64,000 bases of DNA, from contig NZ_JAUOFB010000004.1 in the NCBI RefSeq assembly GCF_030542105.1, forward strand, positions 1-64,000, read 5' to 3'. The translations under genes were made by a program, and so were the position numbers. Under the pieces are notes generated by a model. The model ran no database searches and was not told where the DNA came from. It saw only the letters and a list, made by a program, of their open reading frames with translations. The DNA is from Hymenobacter sp. BT730. GTDB lineage: Bacteria > Bacteroidota > Bacteroidia > Cytophagales > Hymenobacteraceae. Of the stretch, positions 18,270-26,168 are shown one piece after another. Numbering within the stretch: position 1 is the first letter of the stretch; every line of letters starts with the position of its first letter.

Positions 18270-18624
18270 ATGCTCTGGTATGCTGCTCCAGAGTTTGCAG
18301 CAAGGCTTCAATCTGGTCAGAATAAGCGTTAATTTTCTCCAGGCCGGCACGGGCCTCCTCGATGTGCCCCCGCTTGTATTGCGTGGAAAGTTCATAGCCG
18401 GTATCCAGCATTTGCTGGATAGTACGCTCAATTTCGCGCACTTCCGGGCGCATGCTGTAGCGGGGCTTCACTACCGTGCGCAGCCATTCCCCCAAAGGGT
18501 TATGGTATAAGGAAAACAAGGCATCATCCGCCTCGCGCACCCCGTAGAGCACGGAGCGCAGCCTGGACTTAAAGAGTACCTGTTTAATCCTGGCTTGTTG
18601 AAAATCCAGGCTGTTTATGTCCAT
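18268..18624 (-). CDS. CZB-like (chemoreceptor zinc-binding fold) protein lacking zinc ligands
   Basis: The 118-residue helical protein follows the pattern of the CZB domain (HxxWK, CxLGxW, HxxxH). It begins INSLDFQQARIKQVLFKSRLR, and NPLGEWL lies at 42-48. The four positions that bind zinc in known CZB domains align here with Gln15, Asn42, Ile69 and Leu73, so metal binding is probably lost. Family knowledge: CZB domains sense zinc or redox state in chemoreceptors and diguanylate cyclases. It sits 42 bases downstream of the PAS-only gene on the same strand, so the two are likely co-transcribed. The domain assignment is by eye and should be treated as probable. Confidence 0.65.
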   Translation of the reverse strand: MDINSLDFQQARIKQVLFKSRLRSVLYGVREADDALFSLYHNPLGEWLRTVVKPRYSMRPEVREIERTIQQMLDTGYELSTQYKRGHIEEARAGLEKINAYSDQIEALLQTLEQHTRA

Positions 18625-18666
18625 GAGGGCGCGGGTAACTGTCTGAAAGTAAAAAGGGAATTCATC

Positions 18667-19965
18667 TTACTGGACAGTAGAATCAGGACGCTCCAGGGCC
18701 TGGCGTGCCAGCACCAGATTCGTGACATCAAAGGCAAATACCGTGATACCGGCTTTTTGCCCGCCCTCCATAAACAGTTGATAAGTGAAATTTAAGTAGC
18801 TGCGCTGCAGCTGGCCGCTGCCGTCCCGGTCGAGCATAATTTCCTGCTCATTACCAACAAACGCCTCGCCGGTGTTATACACGTTGTCGAGCAGGGTCAC
18901 AAACCCTTGCTCTATTACTTCGGGCAGAACTTCGGCCACGGTTTTGCCGATGAGCTGGCGGTGGGGAAACAGCTTCTGGTACTCGGGGTTTACGAACTCA
19001 AAGCGGTGCTCCGGCCCGCGCAGAATGCAGATCATGGCTGGCGTCTGCATAAACAGGTTGTAGAACGTTTCGCGCTGGGTTTCGGCCAGCTGATACGCCT
19101 GGTAGGCCTGGTCGGAGAGTAAGGCCTGCTGCTCGTTGGTTTCCAGCAGCTCCTGCACCATCTGCTTCTGGTCTTGAATATCGGTGCCCCCGCCAACCCA
19201 CATGGTAATTTCGTGGTTGGCATTGTAGCGCGGCATAGCACGCATTAGTACCCAGCGATACTGACCATCGTGACGACGCAGGCGGTATTCTACCTGGTAG
19301 GGCTGGCCGGTAGCCACGCTTTCATTCCACTGCTTTTGTACCCGGGCCTGATCATCGGGATGGATGTTATGGATCCACTGGTTGTTGAGCTCCGCTTCCA
19401 GGGGGCGGCCGGTAAACTGCAGCCAGCGGGAGCTGAAGTAGTCCCGCTCGCCGGTGGGCAGAGCCGTCCACACCAGAATGGGCAACGATTCCAGGATAAA
19501 GCGGTTGCGCTCCTGCTGCTCGGCCAGTTCCTGTTGTACCTGCTCCGCGCGCAACTGGGCCCGGTACTGCTCGGTAATGTTCTGGGTGCGCTGGAGAATA
19601 AATTCCAACTGCCCCTGCTCATCCAGAATAGGGTAGTGGGTGGCCTGCCAGTACATTTCCTCATAGCCACCACCCTGCTCAGCAGGCCGTTCCAGGCTGT
19701 AGCGAATGATGGGCATGGTGTGCGGCTGTAGGTGCTGCCGCACATAATCATGCGAGTCCCGGATGACCTGCGTTGACTGCTCATCGGGAGTGGGATACGC
19801 TTCAAAAATGGTTTTGCCCACGGCCTCTTCCCGGGGCTTCAGCGACGCGGCAACGTGGCCGTCGGTGTTATCCAATACCAGGCCATCGGGCGCTAGGAGC
19901 AGAAAATTCTCCGGCAGCGCCCGAAATAGCTTTTGATAATCGATGGGAAGGTTGCGGGTAGGCAT
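18667..19965 (-). CDS. Triple-PAS sensory protein without an output domain
   Basis: The 432-residue soluble protein starts at the ATG at 19965 (MPTRNLPIDYQKLF); the longer in-frame reading adds an unrelated N-terminus. Three PAS domains are visible at about 10-140, 165-290 and 310-425. The middle one is a PAS_3-type (WIHNIHPDD, then YRWVLMRAMPRYN), joined to the first by a coiled coil (RAQLRAEQVQQELAEQQERN). It ends shortly after the third PAS (FDVTNLVLARQALE). No HisKA, HATPase, GGDEF or HTH domain follows, although related Bacteroidota proteins usually continue into a histidine kinase. It may be truncated or may signal through a partner such as the downstream CZB-like protein. Confidence 0.82.
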   Translation of the reverse strand: MPTRNLPIDYQKLFRALPENFLLLAPDGLVLDNTDGHVAASLKPREEAVGKTIFEAYPTPDEQSTQVIRDSHDYVRQHLQPHTMPIIRYSLERPAEQGGGYEEMYWQATHYPILDEQGQLEFILQRTQNITEQYRAQLRAEQVQQELAEQQERNRFILESLPILVWTALPTGERDYFSSRWLQFTGRPLEAELNNQWIHNIHPDDQARVQKQWNESVATGQPYQVEYRLRRHDGQYRWVLMRAMPRYNANHEITMWVGGGTDIQDQKQMVQELLETNEQQALLSDQAYQAYQLAETQRETFYNLFMQTPAMICILRGPEHRFEFVNPEYQKLFPHRQLIGKTVAEVLPEVIEQGFVTLLDNVYNTGEAFVGNEQEIMLDRDGSGQLQRSYLNFTYQLFMEGGQKAGITVFAFDVTNLVLARQALERPDSTVQ

Positions 19966-20086
19966 AGAGGTAGAAAAGCAGCAGTAAGCGCCCATAACCA
20001 TTGGGACGCAATTCAACAAAGCTACAACCTGAGCAGTACTGGAAAAAGCCCGCTGCCAAAACAATGTAGCTACACTACTTCACGGG

Positions 20087-20542
20087 TTAACTGCCTGCGC
20101 GCACCATATGAATGTGCGGAATACCATCTTCCAGATACCCTTCGCCCACCTGCCGGAAGCCGAAGCTTTCATAAAAGGCCTGCAGATAAAGCTGCGCACC
20201 AATCTGAATAGGCTGCGCTCCAACTAGAGTGTTTACGGCATTAATTGCCTGGCGCAACAGCTCCCGACCCAGTCCAAAGCGCCGGAAAAGTGGGCTGACT
20301 ACCACCCGCCCAATACTGGCCTCGGGGTAGCTGATGCCCGGCTCAAACAGGCGGGCATAGGCGGCCAGCTCGCCGGCCGATGTGTAGCCCAGTAGGTGCC
20401 AGGCGGCCTGGTCCTGCCCGTCTATATCCTGAAACGCACACGTCTGCTCCACCACAAATACCTCACTGCGCAGCTGTAGCAGGTCATAGAGTTCTGTCAG
20501 GGTAAGGTCGGCGAAGGATTTGGTGGTCCAGGTAAGGGTCAT
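20087..20542 (-). CDS. ElaA-type GNAT N-acetyltransferase
   Basis: The 151-residue GNAT protein resembles E. coli ElaA. It has RSEVFVVEQTCAFQDIDGQD at about 26-45, then GRVVVSPLFRRFGLGRELL at about 78-96 containing the acetyl-CoA-binding R/QxxGxG/A-like turn (RRFGLG). The late QLYLQAFYESFGF segment is typical of the fold. It transfers an acetyl group from acetyl-CoA to an unknown amine. The start at 20542 is supported by a -7 element 23 bases upstream. Confidence 0.88.
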   Translation of the reverse strand: MTLTWTTKSFADLTLTELYDLLQLRSEVFVVEQTCAFQDIDGQDQAAWHLLGYTSAGELAAYARLFEPGISYPEASIGRVVVSPLFRRFGLGRELLRQAINAVNTLVGAQPIQIGAQLYLQAFYESFGFRQVGEGYLEDGIPHIHMVRAGS

Positions 20543-20565
20543 GGGAAAGTAGGTAAAGTACGCGG

Positions 20566-20573
20566 CAAAGGTA
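20566..20573 (-). promoter_or_regulatory. -7 element of the ElaA-type gene
   Basis: CAAAGGTA on the + strand reads TACCTTTG on the - strand, a perfect TAnnTTTG, 23 bases upstream of the ATG at 20542. No -33 TTG was found at the usual distance. Confidence 0.5.
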
Positions 20574-20671
20574 GGGGTGGGGCGGTTTGTAGCCTGCCGG
20601 AGGATTGCCGTAGTTTGATGGCCGGGGTAAGCCAGGTATTAATGGTTTGGCAAAACCCGACTAGCTATTAC

Positions 20672-21616
20672 ATGAAAAGAATCCTACAAGACCGCAGCTT
20701 TCAGCTCTCTATTATTCTGACGCTAATTTTTATGGGAACCGGGGTTGGGTTCCTATTTATGGGGCTGGCCAATTACAGCTGGATACTGTTTGTGCTGCTG
20801 CCCATTGTGCTGGGCATTTCCATTGGCGCGATGCCGAATGGCAAATACACGTTTTGGGGTGCCGTGTTTGCTGCCGTTATTTTCCTGATGGCCATGTACA
20901 TTCCCGGTCTTTCGGGCCTGTTATGCATCATTATGACACTGCCGATTCTTATTCCGCTTATTTTCCTGGGATACGTTGTTGCGCATCTGCTGAAAAAATA
21001 CAAAGCGCTAAAATCAACGACTAATCTGCCGGTGCTGTTGCTGCCTTTTATGGTTGGCGCGCCGGTAGAATATTTTATGCATCCTCACCAACAGGAAATT
21101 GTGGAGGTGCGCACGGAGCAGGTGTATCCCTATAGCCCCGAGCAGGTGTATGACGCCATAAAATCAGTGGATACGCTGGTGGCGGAAAAGCCTTTCCTGA
21201 TGCAGTTTGATTTGCCCGTTCCGGTAAAATGCGTTCTGGAAAAGGAAGAAGTAGGTGGTTTGCGCACCTGCTATTTCAAAGCAGGCAGCATGAGTAATTC
21301 CGATTTCGGGGGCGGAACCATTGTGGAGAAAATTACCCGGCTCGAAAAAGCAAAAATGCTACGAATGGATGTGATTGACTACAATATGGTGGGTAGAAAT
21401 TGGATTGGCTTTAAGGAAGCTATTTACTACTTCGATAAGGTAGGCAAGAACAGCTGCAAGCTGACGCGTGTCACAACGTACACCTCCGAATTAACACCCA
21501 GATTTTATTGGGAGCCCTTGGAGAAATTAGGCATTGAGCAGGAACACGCCTATGTGCTCGATAATCTGGCCAATGATCTGAAGCAGAATTACGGTCAGCA
21601 AAAGGGCCGGGAATAA
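20672..21616 (+). CDS. Membrane protein with a C-terminal SRPBCC-like domain
   Basis: The 314-residue product starts at the ATG at 20672 (MKRILQDRSFQL). Four hydrophobic helices fill about residues 12-125. The remaining 180 residues (from about VEVRTEQVYPYSPEQVYDAI) look like a START/SRPBCC ligand-binding domain. That fold usually holds hydrophobic ligands, and tethering it to the membrane suggests lipid-related or sensory work (inference). The DNA is AT-richer than the neighbours. The gene stands alone ahead of the TonB receptor. Confidence 0.7.
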   Translation: MKRILQDRSFQLSIILTLIFMGTGVGFLFMGLANYSWILFVLLPIVLGISIGAMPNGKYTFWGAVFAAVIFLMAMYIPGLSGLLCIIMTLPILIPLIFLGYVVAHLLKKYKALKSTTNLPVLLLPFMVGAPVEYFMHPHQQEIVEVRTEQVYPYSPEQVYDAIKSVDTLVAEKPFLMQFDLPVPVKCVLEKEEVGGLRTCYFKAGSMSNSDFGGGTIVEKITRLEKAKMLRMDVIDYNMVGRNWIGFKEAIYYFDKVGKNSCKLTRVTTYTSELTPRFYWEPLEKLGIEQEHAYVLDNLANDLKQNYGQQKGRE

Positions 21617-21690
21617 CAGCGGAAGGTAGAGCAGGCAGAGTAAAGTCTATTTCTTTCGCAACACAGCATCCCGCTTGCTCCGGCATACAC

Positions 21691-21761
21691 ACACTTCATC
21701 CTACTCATCCTACACTTCAGCAACCTAAAATTTCATCGGCGGTAGCAGCCGGGCACCTTTG
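21691..21761 (+). promoter_or_regulatory. Promoter with LytTR-type direct repeats upstream of the TonB receptor
   Basis: Two 9-bp direct repeats, ACACTTCAT (21691-21699) and ACACTTCAG (21712-21720), are separated by exactly 12 bases. The known LytTR-domain site is a pair of [TA][AC][CA]GTTN[AG][TG] repeats with a 12-13 base spacer; each repeat matches at 8 of 9 positions. The -7-like element CACCTTTG (7 of 8) lies at 21754-21761, 33 bases after the second repeat, and the ATG is at 21785. The same arrangement occurs at 24022-24092. Binding by the LytTR regulator encoded at 26169 is inferred. Confidence 0.6.
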
Positions 21762-21784
21762 GCCCATACTTCTACCGCTACCCG

Positions 21785-24007
21785 ATGAAACGACTGCTAC
21801 CCCTGCTGCTCCTGCTGGCCACCACGCTGCAACTGGCCGCGCAAACGCCCACCACGCTCAGCGGCACCGTGCGAGACAACGCCGGCCACCCGCTGCCTGG
21901 CGTAAACGTGTTTCTCAAAACCACCTTTGATGGCGCCAGCACCGATTCCCTGGGCCGCTTCCGCTTCAGTACCCGCCAAACCGGTACGCTGCCGCTGGTG
22001 GCTACGCTGCTGGGGTATCAGCTGCAGGAGCAACCCGTAACGCTGAGCGGTAGCCCCCGGCAACTGGCCATTGTGCTCAAACCAGTGCGCAACCAACTCG
22101 GCGACGTGGTCATCACCTCGGGCACCTTCGATGCCAGTGATGATAAGCGCAAAACGGTTTTCACGGCGCGGGACGTCGTGACCACGGCCGGGGCCTCAGC
22201 GGATGTGGCCGGCGCTTTTAATACCATGCCTGGCACCACCCGCAATGGGGAAGAAGGCAAGCTTTTCGTGCGCGGGGGAGCGGCCGGTGAAACCCGGCAG
22301 TACCTGGATGGCGTGCCGCTGCAAAGTCCCTACAATGCATCGGTGTCAGGGGTACCGGCCCGGGGGCGGTTTTCGCCGATGCTGTTTAAAGGCATGGCCT
22401 TCAGCACGGGCGGCTACTCCGCCGAGTATGGCCAGGCCTTATCAGCTATAGTGGCGCTGAACTCAGAGGACTTGGCATCCGAGACGCAGACGGGCATTTC
22501 GCTGCTGTCGTTGGGTGGGCTGAGCTTGTCGCATCAGCAGCGGTTTGAGCGGTCTTCGGTGGCCGTAACAGCCGACTATATGAACATGCGGCCTTACTTT
22601 GGGCTGGTGCCGCAGCGTATGTTGCGGGCGTTTGAGTCGGGTGGCGGCTCGGTGGCGCTGCGCCAGAAAACCGGCTCTATGGGTATGCTGAAGGCCTACG
22701 GGGCTTTCACCACGCAGCACATAGAAGCCCGCCAGCCCGATGCGGAATGGGCGGGAGGCCGGCCGGTGGGGCTGAATGCCGGCAATGGCTACGTGAATAC
22801 CACGTTCCGCAGCCCGGTAGTGCGGGGCTGGTCAGTGCAATCGGGCGTGGCCGCTACGCGCGACGTGCAGACCTCGCATATCGCCACCAAAGAAGCCGGT
22901 GAGCAGGCCATGCGCGAGCTGGAGCGGTCCGTGGTGGGGCGGCTGGTGCTGACCAATGACTCGGCCAGTGCCTACTGGAATCTGAAGCTGGGCGTGGAAG
23001 GCCTGCTACAGCATAATGAGCAACGCTTTGAAGCAGCTCAATTTGATACTGCATTTCAGTTTCAGGAACAGCGGGTCGCAGGCTTCGTGGAGTCGGATAT
23101 TGCCTTCAGTAACCAGCTAGTGGGGCGCGTGGGCGGCCGGATGGAATACTCCGGTATTCTGCAGCGCTGGAATGCCGTGCCGCGGTTGGCGCTGGCGTAT
23201 CAGCTGAATGAAAAAACGCAGCTTTCGGGGGCGTTCGGGTACTTCTACCAAACGCCTGCCAACGACTTATTGCTGCGCGCGGCCCAGCCCACGCAACTGC
23301 TGTTTGAGCGCGCCCGGCACTGGCAGCTTACCTACTTCCGCAGTCATAATAACCGCACCCTGCGGGTAGAAGCCTACCATAAAGCCTATACCAATCTGGT
23401 GCGCTACGACCAGACCGCCCTAGCAACCCCACTCACACCCTACGACCCCACCACCTACCGCAGCGCCGGAAACGGCTATGCCCGCGGAGTAGATGTGCTG
23501 TGGCGTGACAAGAAAACCATTAAAAACGGCGACTACTGGATAAGCTATGGCTTTCTGGATACCCGCCGCCAGCAGCGCCTGGACCCCGTGCTGGCTGTGC
23601 CCACCTTCGCCGCCCGGCACAACCTTTCCCTGGTAGGCAAATACTGGCTGAGCAAGGTGCACACGCTGGTAGGAGCTACCTACACCTACAACAGTCCGCG
23701 CGCCTACTTCAACCCCAACACCGCCGAGGGCTACAACCAGGGCCGCCTGCCCAGCTTTCAGGACTTCAGCCTGAACGCCAGCTACGTGACAACGCTGTGG
23801 AAGAACTTCACCATTGTGCATGTGTCGTGCACCAATGTGTTGGGGCGGCAAAACGTGTACGGCTACCGTTACGCCGCTACCAAAGATGCCAGCGGCCAGT
23901 ACCCCAGCGTAGCCGTGCTGCCCTCGGCCCCGCGCATGGTGTTCGTGGCGCTGCTGATTTCCATCAACAAAAAACGGCCCGCCAATACGGACGAAGCCCC
24001 TGAATAA
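21785..24007 (+). CDS. TonB-dependent outer-membrane receptor
   Basis: The 740-residue product has a signal peptide (residues 1-19, ending LQLAAQ) and a carboxypeptidase-regulatory-like domain (about 22-100; LSGTVRDNAGHPLPGVNVFL). A plug follows (about 110-230; KLFVRGGAAGETRQYLDGV), then the beta-barrel. It would take up a ligand across the outer membrane using TonB/ExbBD energy. There is no adjacent SusD, so it is not a classical glycan pair. The C-terminus ends in a charged NTDEAPE tail beyond the last barrel strand rather than the usual terminal aromatic. Its promoter region matches that of the next gene, and a LytS/LytTR pair follows. Confidence 0.93.
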   Translation: MKRLLPLLLLLATTLQLAAQTPTTLSGTVRDNAGHPLPGVNVFLKTTFDGASTDSLGRFRFSTRQTGTLPLVATLLGYQLQEQPVTLSGSPRQLAIVLKPVRNQLGDVVITSGTFDASDDKRKTVFTARDVVTTAGASADVAGAFNTMPGTTRNGEEGKLFVRGGAAGETRQYLDGVPLQSPYNASVSGVPARGRFSPMLFKGMAFSTGGYSAEYGQALSAIVALNSEDLASETQTGISLLSLGGLSLSHQQRFERSSVAVTADYMNMRPYFGLVPQRMLRAFESGGGSVALRQKTGSMGMLKAYGAFTTQHIEARQPDAEWAGGRPVGLNAGNGYVNTTFRSPVVRGWSVQSGVAATRDVQTSHIATKEAGEQAMRELERSVVGRLVLTNDSASAYWNLKLGVEGLLQHNEQRFEAAQFDTAFQFQEQRVAGFVESDIAFSNQLVGRVGGRMEYSGILQRWNAVPRLALAYQLNEKTQLSGAFGYFYQTPANDLLLRAAQPTQLLFERARHWQLTYFRSHNNRTLRVEAYHKAYTNLVRYDQTALATPLTPYDPTTYRSAGNGYARGVDVLWRDKKTIKNGDYWISYGFLDTRRQQRLDPVLAVPTFAARHNLSLVGKYWLSKVHTLVGATYTYNSPRAYFNPNTAEGYNQGRLPSFQDFSLNASYVTTLWKNFTIVHVSCTNVLGRQNVYGYRYAATKDASGQYPSVAVLPSAPRMVFVALLISINKKRPANTDEAPE

Positions 24008-24021
24008 ATCGGCGGCATTCG

Positions 24022-24092
24022 ACGGTTCGTCCGGCTAATCCGACGCTTCAGCAACATTAAGTTTCAGGCTCATGCGCGGCCGGCCACCTTTG
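24022..24092 (+). promoter_or_regulatory. Promoter with LytTR-type direct repeats upstream of the exported helical protein
   Basis: Direct repeats ACGGTTCGT (24022-24030) and ACGCTTCAG (24043-24051) lie 21 bases apart, matching the LytTR consensus at 8 and 7 of 9 positions. The -7-like CACCTTTG is at 24085-24092, again exactly 33 bases after the second repeat. Aligned without gaps, bases 24046-24101 match 21715-21770 at about 41 of 56 positions, so the two genes share a regulatory element. Confidence 0.6.
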
Positions 24093-24146
24093 GAGCATAC
24101 TCTTTCACCTCATCAGAAATCTTTCTTCTTAACCCCGTAAACTGCC

Positions 24147-24860
24147 ATGAAAAACGCGCTGCTTGTTCTCGCCTTTGCTGCCTCTTCTTTATCCGCCACG
24201 GCCCAGCAGTCGGCTGCGAAAGTCCCCGTAGCCACCACGGCCGCAGCACCTGCCGGCTACACCGATATGATGGCGGCTACCATCACGGAGTTAACCAGCA
24301 CCGGCGACCCGGCTAAGCTCCTGGAAATAGTCAGCAAGCTGGAGCGGGCCGCCGCCGCTGCCCCCACCGACTGGCTGCCACAGTACTACCAGGCGTACGG
24401 CCGAATGCTGGCCTGCTTCACCAGCAAGGAAGAAGGCGACGTGAAAGACAAATACCTCGACCAGGCCGAAGCTTCCCTGGCGCAGGCCCGCAAACTGGGC
24501 GGCGACGAGTCCGAACTGTTGGTGTTGCAGGCCTATATTTATCAGGCCCGACTGGGTATTTCGCCCATGGCCCGCTCGGGCAAGTATTCCCGCATGGTTG
24601 CGGAAGTATTGGGACAGGCGAAAGGGCTGAACCCGGCTAACCCACGTATTTATCTGGTAGAGGGAAATAACCTGCACTTCACGCCCAAAATGTTTGGCGG
24701 TGGCCCCGAGGTGGCCAAGCCGGTGTTTGAAGAAGGCAAAGCCCGGTTTGCCGCCTTTAAGCCGGCCAACAGCTTGGCACCCAACTGGGGCGAAAGACAG
24801 CTGCTCAGCCGTCTGAAGGCTTATGAGCAGCCAAGCCCTACTCAGGCTGCGGCCAAGTAA
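24147..24860 (+). CDS. Exported TPR-like helical protein
   Basis: The 237-residue product has a signal peptide (residues 1-19, ending SATAQQ). The mature part is helical with TPR-like pairs (KLLEIVSKLERAAAAAPTDWLPQYYQAYGRML; LDQAEASLAQARKLGGDESELLVLQAYIYQAR), probably periplasmic. Conserved-looking late elements are NPRIYLVEGNNLHFTPKMFGGG and APNWGERQLL. The function is unknown. Its promoter copies that of the TonB receptor just upstream, which suggests joint induction. A strong hairpin follows 4 bases after the stop. Confidence 0.75.
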   Translation: MKNALLVLAFAASSLSATAQQSAAKVPVATTAAAPAGYTDMMAATITELTSTGDPAKLLEIVSKLERAAAAAPTDWLPQYYQAYGRMLACFTSKEEGDVKDKYLDQAEASLAQARKLGGDESELLVLQAYIYQARLGISPMARSGKYSRMVAEVLGQAKGLNPANPRIYLVEGNNLHFTPKMFGGGPEVAKPVFEEGKARFAAFKPANSLAPNWGERQLLSRLKAYEQPSPTQAAAK

Positions 24861-24864
24861 AGCG

Positions 24865-24905
24865 CAGCCGTTGCCCCGGGAAGGATTTTCGCGGGGCAAC
24901 GGCTG
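24865..24905 (+). terminator. Hairpin after the exported helical protein gene
   Basis: Perfect 13-bp arms at 24865-24877 and 24893-24905 enclose a 15-base loop. There is no T tract, so it may be a processing or attenuating stem rather than a full terminator before the LytS kinase gene. Confidence 0.55.
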
Positions 24906-25069
24906 AATAAAGGAATCATTATTGCCGGGACTGGTAGTATCGTTCTTCCCAGAATCAGCTTATGGCCAGGGGCTGTGCTATTTCCGGCATGCGCTAAGGT
25001 CCATCCTCACTTGCAGGCTGTATCTTGCCGTGCCGGCAGAGCCGCCACATGCTGTTGTCCGTTTTTATT

Positions 25070-26158
25070 ATGTCTGCTCCTGCTTTGTGTCTGCCTGAAA
25101 CCACTCTGCCTGCCCTGCGTGCTTCACGTAAATGGCTGCGCTTGCTGGTGTTATTGGTCTTGTTGTCGGTGGTTATCACGGCGTTTACCTGCAACCATTG
25201 TTGGGGAGACTGGAAGCGGCAGCTGATTACCTTCTGCATCACCTTCGCCTATAGCGCAGGCTTGTGGCTGACCAATGGCTTTGCCGTGAATTGGCTGAAC
25301 CGCTATGCCAGTTGGAAGGAAAATCTTATAAAACGGCTGCTTCTCACGCTTCTGGTATCGTTGTTCGGCTCGTTGCTTGTTATTGTGGCCATCAACGCTG
25401 TGTATCGAATGATTCTGCTGGATGCCACGCTGGCTTCGTTGGTGGCGGCGCCGGCGTGGGAAAGGTATGCTTTTCCCTTGCTGATAACTGTTATCTGCTC
25501 GCTGGTAATGCACAGTCGCTCTTTCCTGCTGAGCTGGCGCGAAGCCCTGTTGCGCAATGAGCGGCTGCAGAAGGAAATGGCACAGGCCGAAGCCGAAACC
25601 CTGCGCCAGCAGCTGGATCCACACTTTCTCTTCAATTCCCTTAATGCGCTGACCTCACTGGTAGAAGAAGAACCGCAGCTGGCGGTGCGCTTTATCCGGC
25701 AACTCTCGCAGGTATATCGTTATGTGTTGGATGCTAGGGGGCGGGAGGTAGTCTCGCTGCGCGATGAACTGGAATTTGCGGAGTCTTTTCTGTTTTTGCA
25801 GCGCATCCGCTACGGGGAGGCTCTGCAGGTAACCTTGCCCACCCCAGACAGTGTACCCCCCCAGGCTGTGGTGCCCCCGCTGAGTCTTCAATTGCTCATC
25901 GAAAATGCCCTGAAGCACAACGTAGCTACGGCCAGCCAACCCCTGCAATTGCGAATTGAGTTAGACGAATCCGGCCGCCAACTGCGTGTGCAGAATACGC
26001 TGCGTCCCCGCCGCGTGGCCCCCGGTGAGTCCATGGGTATTGGCTTGCCCAACCTTACGGCCCGCTACCGACACCTCACCCAGCAGCCGGTGCAGGTGGT
26101 ACGCAGTGATGCTGAATTTGTAGTAACCTTGCCGGTGCTGGAACTGACGACAGCCTGA
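25070..26158 (+). CDS. LytS-type sensor histidine kinase
   Basis: This encodes a 362-residue kinase if it starts at the ATG at 25070 (MSAPALCLPE); in-frame starts at 25025 and 25049 are possible. Four hydrophobic helices occupy the first 150 residues, followed by a short coiled coil. The His_kinase domain (PF06580 type) follows with the phospho-acceptor His185 in LDPHFLFNSLNAL, then a HATPase domain with LLIENALKHN and GIGLPNL. There is no extracytoplasmic sensor domain, so the signal is probably sensed in the membrane. The LytTR regulator starts 10 bases after its stop, so they form an operon. A paralogous pair lies at 31252-33056. Confidence 0.92.
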   Translation: MSAPALCLPETTLPALRASRKWLRLLVLLVLLSVVITAFTCNHCWGDWKRQLITFCITFAYSAGLWLTNGFAVNWLNRYASWKENLIKRLLLTLLVSLFGSLLVIVAINAVYRMILLDATLASLVAAPAWERYAFPLLITVICSLVMHSRSFLLSWREALLRNERLQKEMAQAEAETLRQQLDPHFLFNSLNALTSLVEEEPQLAVRFIRQLSQVYRYVLDARGREVVSLRDELEFAESFLFLQRIRYGEALQVTLPTPDSVPPQAVVPPLSLQLLIENALKHNVATASQPLQLRIELDESGRQLRVQNTLRPRRVAPGESMGIGLPNLTARYRHLTQQPVQVVRSDAEFVVTLPVLELTTA

Positions 26159-26168
26159 TTCTCCCCAC

